A stretch of DNA of 61,990 bases, from the NCBI RefSeq assembly GCF_937951745.1, contig NZ_CALFBQ010000041.1:1-61990 (forward strand), in the 5' to 3' direction. Source of the DNA: an uncultured Chloroflexus sp. (GTDB lineage: Bacteria > Chloroflexota > Chloroflexia > Chloroflexales > Chloroflexaceae). The position numbers and the translations under genes are program-made. The notes below the pieces were generated by a model, which saw nothing but the letters and a program-made list of their open reading frames with translations, was not told the DNA's origin and searched no databases. This document shows positions 25,790-33,384 of this stretch, in pieces (positions within the stretch are counted from its first letter, which is position 1; the number at the start of each line of letters is the position of its first letter).

Positions 25790-27598
25790 TTAGACCTCGT
25801 TGACCAACTGCTCCAGCCGGTCAACATACGATGCCATAACGGCAAAGGTACGCTCGACCGGCTCAGGCGAAGCGAGATCAACCCCGGCCCGGCGCAGGGT
25901 ATCGAGCGGGAAGCGGGAACCACCGACCTTGAGGAACTCGTTGATATAGCGTTCAGCCGCACCGGCCTCACCGGCAATGATCGGTGCGGCAAGCGCATGC
26001 GCGCCGGCAATGCCGGTCGCATACTGATAGACGTAGAAATTGGCGTAGAGATGGGTAGAAAACTGAGCCCATGTATTACCGACCCGCGCCCGATCAACCA
26101 CAACTTCAGCACCATACCCTTCGGCGAAGAGATCGGCCATCAGCTCATTGAAGATAGTAGCGGTCAGCGGCTGACCGCGCTCGGCGCGCTGGTGGATGGC
26201 CAGCTCAAAGCGGGCCAGTGTCGGCATAATGAAAAAGTAACGGTGGAAATTAGCCATCGCCTCTTCGATCAGAGCGATCTGGGCATTACGATCGGTCAGC
26301 GTCTTGAACAGGTAATCGCGCACGAGCGCCTGATTGAAATTAGAAGCCACTTCAGCGAGGAACAAGCCGTAGTTCGAATAAATCACCGGCTGGGTGCGGC
26401 GCGTATAGTACGAGTGCATCGAATGGCCCAATTCGTGGGCAAGTGTGCTGAGGCTGAAGATGTCGTCGTTGTACGACATCATAATGAACGGATGGGTACC
26501 GGGGGCGCCGGTCGAAAATGCGCCAGCCCGCTTGCCGCGATTAGGGTAGACATCAACCCACCGCTGTTCGTGCAAACCGCGGCGCATAATCTGCACATAC
26601 TCGCTGCCCAACGGCGCCATACCCGCGCAAATCCAATCAATTGCCTGCTCGTATGGCACAACCAATGGCGTGGCAAGCGGCGCTTTGGTATCGTAGACGT
26701 GTAGTTCATCAACCCCTAGCGCTGCGCGGCGCACTCGCCAATAGCGATGCCACACCGGTAAATGGCGCTCGAAGGTGGCGATCAGATTATGGAAGACTTC
26801 AAGCGGAATAACATTCGGCTTGAGCGCACCTTCCAATGCCGAAGCATAACGGCGGGCGCGGGCCATGAACACATTCTGCTTAACACCGGCAGCCAGACAC
26901 TGCGCCATCGTATTTTCGACCGCGATATGGGCATCGGCATAGCCTTCCCATGCATTCTTGCGCAACGTGCGGTCGGGATGGGTAATCAACGCATTGATCG
27001 TACCTTGGGTAATCTCGTGCGCCTCGCCGTTACTATCATACGCTGGCGGAAAGCGCAATTCGGCATTGGCCAGCACGCCATGCACCGCGCTGGCAGCGGC
27101 AAAGGGATCGCGCACTTGACCAAGCAACTCTTCCACCTCGGCGGAGCGAACGTGTGGCGCACGCGCGAGCAGTCGCTCGAAATAATGGCGATAGGTCGCC
27201 AGACTCTCATCTTGCTCGGCCCATGCCAATAACTGATCGCCACCGATCGCTAACAACTCCGGTTCACCAAAGGCCAGCGCCGCGCTCGCCCGCGCCTGCA
27301 AGCCAGTCGCCCGATCGCGCATCGCGCTCGCCTCGCGGTCGTTGGTATCAACCGTGTAAAACATTGTCGCAAAGACCGCGATCTGGCCGACGTTGCGCAT
27401 AATCGTTTCGCTCAGACTGAGAAAATCGGCAATGATGCGCGGGCCTTCACCCAGTCGGCCTCGGAATTGCACGGCAGTAGCGATGAGCGCATCAGTCTCA
27501 TCGATCGCCGCTTCCCACGCTGCCTGAGAGGGAAAGATACTGTACGGATCCCACTTATACTGATCCGGAATCTCGCTGCGTTCCCGCACTGTCTGCAT
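25790..27598 (-). CDS. pepF: Oligoendopeptidase F (M3 family)
   Basis: 602 residues, the usual PepF length, and no signal peptide, so cytoplasmic. The zinc site [11 protein letters not shown] gives HExxH, with the third ligand Glu in the following helix ([12 protein letters not shown]). It cleaves short peptides. AAGGAG nine bases upstream marks ATG 27598; the frame from 27616 would begin with a TTG inside that site. It is on the same strand as the expansin-like gene with 63 bases between them, so a shared transcript is possible, without a clear functional link. Confidence 0.95.
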   Translation of the reverse strand: MQTVRERSEIPDQYKWDPYSIFPSQAAWEAAIDETDALIATAVQFRGRLGEGPRIIADFLSLSETIMRNVGQIAVFATMFYTVDTNDREASAMRDRATGLQARASAALAFGEPELLAIGGDQLLAWAEQDESLATYRHYFERLLARAPHVRSAEVEELLGQVRDPFAAASAVHGVLANAELRFPPAYDSNGEAHEITQGTINALITHPDRTLRKNAWEGYADAHIAVENTMAQCLAAGVKQNVFMARARRYASALEGALKPNVIPLEVFHNLIATFERHLPVWHRYWRVRRAALGVDELHVYDTKAPLATPLVVPYEQAIDWICAGMAPLGSEYVQIMRRGLHEQRWVDVYPNRGKRAGAFSTGAPGTHPFIMMSYNDDIFSLSTLAHELGHSMHSYYTRRTQPVIYSNYGLFLAEVASNFNQALVRDYLFKTLTDRNAQIALIEEAMANFHRYFFIMPTLARFELAIHQRAERGQPLTATIFNELMADLFAEGYGAEVVVDRARVGNTWAQFSTHLYANFYVYQYATGIAGAHALAAPIIAGEAGAAERYINEFLKVGGSRFPLDTLRRAGVDLASPEPVERTFAVMASYVDRLEQLVNEV

Positions 27599-27754
27599 TG
27601 CAATGGTCTCCTTCAATACGATTGCGGTTCGCGAGGTATTATACCTGTTTATTTGCCAAAAATCGCACCAACCGCACCGATCTAAACGCTCAGCCCTGAA
27701 AGATTGCTACAACAGAGCCATCACGACACCGAATTGAAGAGCAACGCTACCTGA

Positions 27755-28228
27755 ATGACGCGCGATCCTGTTGGCCCGTTTCGAGCGTACCATTGTGACC
27801 CGTCTCTGGCGCCAATCGCGCCGTATGTTACGCCAGCGCATGCCGGCTGTCATTGGCGTCACTAGTCTGGCGCTCGTGGTAGGTGGCGCGACGCTGATGG
27901 TAGTAGCCAAACAAGGCTCCGGCGGTCCGATCGCTACATTCGCTGATGCCGGCTGGAGGGCCTTAACCACCATCATCACCGTCGGCTACGGCAACACCTA
28001 CCCGGCCATAGGGCGGGGACGTGGCGTTGCCGTCTTTGTGATGATTATCGGCATCGCGCTCTTTGGGCTGCTCACAGCCAACGTTGAGCGTTTTTTGTTG
28101 AGAAAGATGCAGTCGATCGCATGCAAGCCGAGTTAGCCTAGATCAACCAACGGATCGAACGCAGCAAACAATTGCTGGCTACACTCACCCAACCGATCGA
28201 AGAGGGGCCTTCCACATCGAGGGAATAA
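27755..28228 (+). pseudogene. Broken two-span potassium channel
   Basis: The readable part (27771-28136) encodes two membrane spans around the selectivity filter TTIITVGYGNTYP, as in small KcsA-like channels. The frame then breaks: after LLTANVER a run of six T (28091-28096) puts translation out of frame, and the next frame continues as FVEKDAVDRMQAELA, then meets TAG at 28139-28141 and goes on as a helical tail to TAA 28226-28228. One missing T and one C/G-to-T change restore a normal channel with a coiled C-terminal tail. At the 5' end only a TTG start fits, while ATG 27755 is one frame off, so a third lesion is possible. Confidence 0.7.
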
Positions 28229-28243
28229 GATCAACAAGGCAGT

Positions 28244-28320
28244 GGCGGGGCTGGCGCGACTCGAACGCGCAACCATCGACTTAGAAGGTCGGTGCTCTAT
28301 CCATTGAGCTACAGCCCCGC
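28244..28320 (-). tRNA. tRNA-Arg (anticodon UCU)
   Basis: Reverse-strand cloverleaf: acceptor GCGGGGC / GCCCCGC, D arm with AGCTC...GAGC, anticodon stem CGAC/GTCG closing the loop CTTCTAA (anticodon UCU at 28285-28283), and T arm GCGCG TTCGAGT CGCGC. The CCA end is not encoded. It reads AGA/AGG arginine codons. It lies between the broken channel gene and the YpdA-like gene. Confidence 0.93.
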
Positions 28321-28373
28321 ATGCCGATTACTATACTGCACACTCGGCAATTTTGGCAAGAGGGAGCGAATGC

Positions 28374-29465
28374 TCAATTCGCCGCGATCTGCTCAAAACT
28401 GAGCTGATAAGTACGCGCGGCCACATCACCCAACCGCGCCGGCCACTGCCCGGTGAGCGCTTGAGTGATTTTGCCGGCGTGCTCGTGACAATTCTCGATA
28501 AAGAGCGTATAGCGTTGCTGAATCCCGGCAGCCACCGTACCGGCCAGATACAAACCGGGCACATTCGTCTCCATCGTTGCGGGATGATAAACTGGAACCC
28601 GGTTTGGCCCCTGCAAAATCACGCCAGCCTGCTCAAGCAGGCTCTGATCGCCACGAAAACCGGTCGCCAGCAAGACAAAATCGGTCGGGTAATAGAACTG
28701 CTCGGTCGTAGGCTGACCATCGGCATCGGTACGAGCCAGCGTCACACCGCCGGCATCGATCGCAATTGGCATCGTCTGAGGGAGAAAGCGGATAGTGCCA
28801 GCCTCAACTTGGGCGGCAAAATCGGGCAACAGCCAATGCTTAACCCGATTGGGATCGAGCTGCGCCCGCCGGTACGACAACGTCACCTGCGCGCCGGCCC
28901 GCCAGCAACGCAATGCCGCTTCAACCGCCGAATTCTTGCCGCCGACGATCAGCAACCGGCGGCGAAAATAGTCGTGCGGATCGCGAAAATAGTGGCTCAC
29001 GTGTGGTAAATCCTCACCGGGGATATTGAGGCGATGGGGAAAGTGCATATCGCCAATCGCCAACACCACCCGGCGCGCGTAATAGCGGCGCGGCCCGCTA
29101 AGTGGCTGGGTGATGAGCGTAAAACCGTCGCGCTCGCGGTGTAATGCGCTGACCGGCTCGTAGCTCTGCACACGCAGATCGAACAGCTCAACCACCGTGC
29201 GCAGATACGCCAAATACTCTTCACCGGTGATACGCTGCTGATGGTTATTAGGAATAGGCACACCGGCAATCGCCAGCCGCTCGGTCGTACTGAAGAAATT
29301 GGTATTGCGCGGCCACCACGTCATCGTATACCCAATCTGGCGCGCATCGAACTGGATGTAATCAACCCCGGCTTGCTTGAGGCACACCGCTAGTTCGAGA
29401 CCAATTGGGCCAGCGCCAACAATCGCCACCTCGTGAGTAGAAGTGAGCGGAAGATCGTAGGTCAT
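28374..29465 (-). CDS. YpdA-like FAD/NAD(P)-dependent disulfide reductase
   Basis: 363 residues with two dinucleotide-binding motifs: [14 protein letters not shown] at the N-terminus for FAD and [15 protein letters not shown] near residue 180 for [13 protein letters not shown] and PGLYLAGTV close the FAD site. There is no CxxC redox pair, which matches YpdA (bacillithiol disulfide reductase) rather than thioredoxin reductase. In the cytoplasm it would reduce an oxidised low-molecular-weight thiol with NADPH. GGAGGTG precedes the ATG by about eight bases. No thiol biosynthesis gene was recognised in the window, so the physiological thiol is unknown. Confidence 0.85.
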   Translation of the reverse strand: MTYDLPLTSTHEVAIVGAGPIGLELAVCLKQAGVDYIQFDARQIGYTMTWWPRNTNFFSTTERLAIAGVPIPNNHQQRITGEEYLAYLRTVVELFDLRVQSYEPVSALHRERDGFTLITQPLSGPRRYYARRVVLAIGDMHFPHRLNIPGEDLPHVSHYFRDPHDYFRRRLLIVGGKNSAVEAALRCWRAGAQVTLSYRRAQLDPNRVKHWLLPDFAAQVEAGTIRFLPQTMPIAIDAGGVTLARTDADGQPTTEQFYYPTDFVLLATGFRGDQSLLEQAGVILQGPNRVPVYHPATMETNVPGLYLAGTVAAGIQQRYTLFIENCHEHAGKITQALTGQWPARLGDVAARTYQLSFEQIAAN

Positions 29466-29569
29466 GAATGAACACCTCCAACGTGCATTGCTATCTCCAT
29501 TTGTATCATACCCGCAAAAGACACAACCGTGCGCGCACTAAGATGTGAATACTTGCGCGAATATTCCTA

Positions 29570-29598
29570 TTGACACAAACGTTCGAGTATGGTATGGT
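29570..29598 (+). promoter_or_regulatory. Promoter of the double winged-helix gene
   Basis: TTGACA at 29570-29575 and TATGGT at 29593-29598, spacer 17, about 48 bases before the ATG at 29646. The -10 region repeats TATGG twice. Confidence 0.65.
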
Positions 29599-29645
29599 AA
29601 AGACATAGTACGAGCGGGTACGTGCAAGGAAGAGGAGGTACTGCG

Positions 29646-30191
29646 ATGCTGGCCACAGCGGACATTCCACAGGCCGATATGCTTTGGGACGTTGCGCGAG
29701 TCGCGGAAGCGATTGCGCGTGGGAGAGTAACGGCAGAGGAGATCGGAGAGTACATCGGCGCCAAGGGTCAGCGTCAAGGTCTCTACTATATGCAGGCAGC
29801 GCGGATCATTGGCTTAATCGAGATGGGTGAGCAGACCGAGGCGGCGCGACTAACCAAGTTTGGTCTTGCTTTCACGCGTTACAACCGCGCCGACCAGCGC
29901 GCTGCCCTGCGCCGGCAACTCTTACGGTACGAGCCAACCCGCTCGGTGATTGCCGCCCTCCGCGACACCCTCGAAGGTTTGACCCGCCACGATGTTGCAC
30001 GCATCCTCCAACAACTCGCCCCATTAGCCGAATCAACTGCCCTACGCCGGGCAGCCACTGTCACGGCATGGCTGACCGAAATCGGGTTAGCTGACTGGCG
30101 CGACGATCGCCTGTGTTACTGCGGGCCGGCATTACCGGTCGCAATACCACAACCACCGCGTAACACAATGTCGTTTGCCAGCGGTGTGTGA
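29646..30191 (+). CDS. Protein with two winged-helix-like domains, function unknown
   Basis: 181 residues. The first half (DVARVAEAIARGRVTAEEIG ... LTKFGLAFTR) reads as a winged helix, and a second similar unit follows (LTRHDVARILQQLAPL ... WLTEIGLADWRDDRLCY). The pattern recalls the DNA-binding winged-helix domains attached to restriction-type and AAA proteins, but no nuclease or ATPase is fused or adjacent. AGGAGGT lies six bases before ATG 29646. It stands alone between its own promoter and the CRISPR array. A DNA-binding role is inferred; a link with CRISPR is not shown. Confidence 0.6.
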   Translation: MLATADIPQADMLWDVARVAEAIARGRVTAEEIGEYIGAKGQRQGLYYMQAARIIGLIEMGEQTEAARLTKFGLAFTRYNRADQRAALRRQLLRYEPTRSVIAALRDTLEGLTRHDVARILQQLAPLAESTALRRAATVTAWLTEIGLADWRDDRLCYCGPALPVAIPQPPRNTMSFASGV

Positions 30192-30490
30192 GGGGATGAC
30201 GGTGTTCTCTCCTGTCATTGCGCAAGTGATCTCCAACCGGTCATTGCGAGCGAGTAGTGACGCAAGGAGGCTTGCTTGCATGCAGGATTACCCATACCTA
30301 CGGATCGCCCTTCGGTCATTGCCAGCGAGTGGTAGCACTTAGCTGCGCTAGAGGTCGCCCGACCGCAGCAATCTCCCGCTGCAGCGGGAACTAGGCCAGA
30401 TTGGGCGCACACCGCTTCCCGCCGGTCATTATGCAGCGCGCAGCGCCAGAAGCTAGGTTTGTACTTCAGTGGGAACGATGTGTACAGACT
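30192..30490. repeat. Repeat-rich intergenic region left of the CRISPR array
   Basis: No gene seen. It contains copies of a short dispersed element: GTCATTGCGAGCGAGTAGTG at 30239-30258 and its partner GCAATCTCCCGCTGC near 30375-30389, whose ATTGC/GCAAT ends are complementary. A related pair occurs at about 50217-50257. It would be the CRISPR leader side if the array is transcribed rightwards, but no AT-rich leader or clear promoter is visible. Confidence 0.45.
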
Positions 30491-30950
30491 TTCCCGCCCA
30501 TGCGCGCGGGGGATTGCCGGGGTTTCTGGCGTATGCTTGGGTTGCTGAGTTATCCCGCCCGTGCGCGCGGGGGATTGCCGTTTTAACACTGCCGATCGCC
30601 GTGCCGGCGCGGTTCCCACCCGTGCGCGCGGGGGATCGCCGCACGATACTGAAACGGAAGACGCTCGCCACCCATCCCGCCCGTGCGCGCGGGGGATTGC
30701 CAGTTGAGCTTCGTGATTAGCCGGCGGCGTGATCATCCCACCCGTGCGCGCGGGGGATTGCCAATATCTGTTCCTTGCGCATGTCTCGACTGACCATCCC
30801 ACCCCGCCCGTGCGCGCGGGGGATTGCCGTTTGCAGACCGCGTTGTTACTCGTTGGCGCAAATCCCGTCCGTGCGCGCGGGGGATTGCCGAGGCTGCTGG
30901 CGTATGCTTGGGTTGCTGAGTTATCCCGCCCGTGCGCGCGGGGGATTGAT
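30491..30950 (+). CRISPR. Orphan CRISPR array, 8 repeats and 7 spacers, type I-E-like
   Basis: Repeats of 28 bases (core GTGCGCGCGGGGGATTGCC, usually followed by G or A) start at 30491, 30552, 30613, 30674, 30735, 30796, 30862 and 30923. All seven spacers are 33 bases counted this way, giving the 61-base period (29+32) typical of type I-E. The repeat has a CCCGC/GCGGG stem like I-E repeats. Repeats vary: the first has CATG instead of CGTG, the third and fifth have CCCACC, the sixth carries five extra bases, the seventh has CCCGTCC, and the last ends GAT instead of GCC, which marks it as the distal end. No cas gene is in the window. Confidence 0.93.
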
Positions 30951-31004
30951 TCGCCATTGACCGGCGGCTCGCAACAACAAGCGGGAGCGGGGGATGGCAG
31001 TCTA

Positions 31005-32270
31005 TCACGCTGCCGGCACTTGCCCGGTGCGAGCCGGCGCTGCCACGTGCCAATGCAACAACCCCATACCAATCACGCCTACCAGCGCGAGCAGGGCAAA
31101 CATCACACCATAACCGGTTACTGTCGCCACAAGACCTACCACTACTGGCCCCAACGCGGCTACCGGGGCCAATGCCAGATTGGCGACGCCAATGTAGGTG
31201 GTTCGTTCGGCTGGTGGGCTAAAGGCAAAGACAAGCGTAAAGCCGGAGAGCTGGTAGCCAGCCTAGGCCGCGCCGACTAAGGCGAAGACAAGGTAAAACC
31301 ACGCGCTTGCCGGCGCGATAAGAGCTAACACCAGCGCCGCCATCCCCATCCCCGCCGACAACACTAATACCTGTTTGTGGCCCCATCGATCAGCCAGCGC
31401 CCCCAAGCCGATATTGCCAAGTGCCTGCGCAGCCAGCATCATGCTGGTAAACAGACCAATCTCTGCCGCCGGTACCTGAAACCGCTCTAGCGCAGCCGCT
31501 GTCAAGAAACTATGGCCGGTCAAGCCGAGCGCAATCGCCGCTCGGCAGAACAGATAGCGCCGGAAAGCGACATCACGCCGCAAGAGCGGCCCCAAGCCGC
31601 GCAAAAAGACGTGAAACGGGCGGGTCGGCGCCGGCGCTTGGGCCGGTTCGACCGTCAGAGCAAGAAAAAGGTATGAGACCACCATCGCTGCGAAGCAAAT
31701 TAAGGCGAGCATGCCAGCACTTTGCGGGAATGGTTGCTGGGCCAAAATCGCTGCTGCCAGCGCACCGCCGCCAATGCCGAGCAGACCGCCCAAACCAGCC
31801 TGTAGACCAAAGAAGACTCCCCAACGGCGGCCCGGAATGACCCGCGCAATTAGATCTTGCCACGCGATTGACGTGAGACCGGCACTCGTGGCGAAGATGG
31901 CGTACAGCGTTAGCACGATTACCAGCAACACGCTCGTCGGTAAATCAGGCAACGTTAGCAGAATAATGCCCATCGCCAAAAAGGGCAGGCGTTCACCGAT
32001 CGTCGCCAGTAGCACCCACGGCTTGCGCCGCGGCTGCGCTGCTATCAACGGCGCGGTAAACAATCCCGGTAATAACCAGCCGGCAAAAAAGATCGCCGGA
32101 ATCAATCCCTGCACCCATCGCGCATCGGTCAACCGTTCGACGATCAGCGGCAAGACGGTAAACCGCGAAACAAGGCTGATACCGAAGGTGAAGGCGCTGC
32201 CATCGAGTACATTCAACCAGAAATTCCGCCGGGCATAACGGGCCAGCACCGCTTCTGACGACGTGGTCAT
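31005..32270 (-). pseudogene. MFS transporter interrupted by an in-frame TAG
   Basis: From ATG 32270 a major facilitator protein of 12 expected spans is read for 335 residues (WQDLIARVIPGRRWG in the central loop, GALADRWGHKQ as the second-half MFS motif). Translation then meets TAG at 31265-31263, inside span 10. The same frame continues for 85 more residues with the missing last spans (AGYQLSGFTLVFAF, then ALAPVAALGPVVVGLVATV) to TGA 31007-31005. Only one base change, for example Trp TGG to TAG, separates it from an intact gene. So it is a recent pseudogene, a readthrough gene or a sequencing error. Substrate unknown. Confidence 0.75.
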
Positions 32271-32368
32271 AGCTTATCCTACTGTTTATTCTTGCGCTTC
32301 CACACAATGAATCGTAGCCTTGTTTCGACGAAAAGGGATCATTCCCGCGACTGATCGAAACTATCCTC

Positions 32369-32396
32369 TTGCAATTCTGTAAAAGTGTGGTATAGT
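32369..32396 (+). promoter_or_regulatory. Promoter of the RRM gene
   Basis: TTGCAA at 32369-32374 and TATAGT at 32391-32396, spacer 16. Transcription would start near 32403, leaving a leader of about 215 bases before ATG 32620. Confidence 0.6.
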
Positions 32397-32402
32397 ATAG
32401 AA

Positions 32403-32619
32403 GTCAATCAACGTCGTGTGCTGCGAGACCGGCATCAGAGAACTCTCAAGCTTTAGGTCGATCGGCAGTGCTTCATCGCTCGAAGTAGGAACGTTGTCGA
32501 TCGCCGGAGCGAACGCCCGATATATCTATCGGCGGCGGCTGTACGAGAGGTCTGTGATAGCCGGTTTTTGGTATGCCACGAACGTGTCTGCCAAACCAAG
32601 TCTCTGTGGAGTGTATGCA
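32403..32619 (+). promoter_or_regulatory. Long untranslated leader of the RRM gene
   Basis: About 215 bases between the likely transcription start and the start codon, without a convincing reading frame of its own although it is in frame with the gene for part of its length. Long leaders are typical of cold-induced RRM genes in cyanobacteria and of cspA; a similar temperature control is inferred here and not shown. Confidence 0.4.
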
Positions 32620-32904
32620 ATGTTAGTGAAACTGTTCGTCGGGAATTTGCCGTGGAGTGTCGGTGATGCTGAGCTAGGTGCGATCTTCGAGCCGCACGGC
32701 GAGGTGCAGAGCGCGCGTGTTATTAACGACCGCGATACTGGTCGCTCGCGTGGCTTCGGGTTTGTTGAGATCGAGACCAATAACGTCGCCTCCGTCATCC
32801 GGGCGACCGACGGCCTTGAGATTGGCGGGCGCAATCTGCGCGTGAATGAGGCTGAAGACAAGCCGCGCAGCGCGCCGCGAGGCAATTTTGGCCGCCGCTA
32901 CTAG
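32620..32904 (+). CDS. Small RNA-binding protein with one RRM domain
   Basis: 94 residues, essentially one RRM. RNP2 is LFVGNLPW (residues 5-12) and RNP1 is RGFGFVEI, with the aromatic residues that stack on RNA. A short basic Gly/Arg tail (APRGNFGRRY) ends the protein, as in cyanobacterial Rbp proteins. It should bind single-stranded RNA, probably as an RNA chaperone in the cold. GGAG lies eight bases before ATG 32620; the frame from 32416 would translate the leader. A strong terminator follows at 32947. Confidence 0.92.
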   Translation: MLVKLFVGNLPWSVGDAELGAIFEPHGEVQSARVINDRDTGRSRGFGFVEIETNNVASVIRATDGLEIGGRNLRVNEAEDKPRSAPRGNFGRRY

Positions 32905-32946
32905 AAAGTAGCTGCCACGTCACTCAAGGCGCTGGCAAAAAACAAG

Positions 32947-32982
32947 ACCGGTGAACGCCATTGTTCACCGGTTTATTGTTTG
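32947..32982 (+). terminator. Intrinsic terminator of the RRM gene
   Basis: Perfect ten-base stem ACCGGTGAAC / GTTCACCGGT with a six-base loop, followed by TTATTGTTTG. It lies between convergent genes. Confidence 0.8.
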
Positions 32983-32997
32983 TATACGGATCGTCGT

Positions 32998-33264
32998 CTA
33001 CTTGATCGTTTGCTTAAGCCGCTCAACCAATTCAATGTAACGATTCATCGCATCGGTGGTTGAGAGGCCTTTGAGTTTTGTCCACGCATCATACTTCAGC
33101 CGCCCGGTCATATCCAGCACGCCGGGCCGCGATCCCTGCACATCGCCAACCGTGGCCTGCTTATAGAGCGCATACAATTGCAATAATGTCTCGTTATCGG
33201 GGCGGCGCGGCAACTCCTGCACCTCTTGCGCTGCTCGTTCAAAAGCCGCTCGCAGATCGCTCAT
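32998..33264 (-). CDS. Acyl-CoA-binding protein
   Basis: 88 residues, the standard length of a single-domain ACBP. The four-helix pattern and the ligand residues are present: LYALYKQATVGDV with Tyr and Lys, and the block YDAWTKLKGLS with the second Lys and Trp. These proteins hold long-chain acyl-CoA esters in the cytoplasm. A start at ATG 33264 is preceded by GAGAGGA. The family is mainly eukaryotic and scattered in bacteria. It is convergent with the RRM gene and has no metabolic neighbours. Confidence 0.93.
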   Translation of the reverse strand: MSDLRAAFERAAQEVQELPRRPDNETLLQLYALYKQATVGDVQGSRPGVLDMTGRLKYDAWTKLKGLSTTDAMNRYIELVERLKQTIK

Positions 33265-33343
33265 ATTCCTCTCCTCACTGTGCGCGAATGATAGCAGTAT
33301 CGTACCATATTTACTATATCTATACCAAGAAAACGATGAAGTG

Positions 33344-33366
33344 CGGCAGTCAAATTGCCGCCCTTC
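33344..33366 (-). terminator. Hairpin after the FtsX-type permease gene
   Basis: GCGGCA / TGCCGC stem with a seven-base loop just beyond the stop at 33385, followed on the minus strand by ACTTCATCGTTTTCTTGG. Confidence 0.5.
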
Positions 33367-33384
33367 ATAACAAGGCGCAATACG

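Noticed and set aside
30981-31000. A ninth, degenerate CRISPR repeat (GCGGGAGCGGGGGATGGCAG)
   Set aside because: It is out of register with the 61-base period and lacks the GTGCGCGC core; it lies at the end of the MFS pseudogene.
31263-31265. TAG in the MFS gene as a pyrrolysine or other recoding site
   Set aside because: No conserved catalytic context, no structured element after it and no reason for an unusual residue in a membrane span; a point mutation is simpler.
30729-31280. Reading frames across the CRISPR array
   Set aside because: They only translate the repeat, giving periodic RPCARG/ARTGG-like peptides, and have no ribosome binding site.
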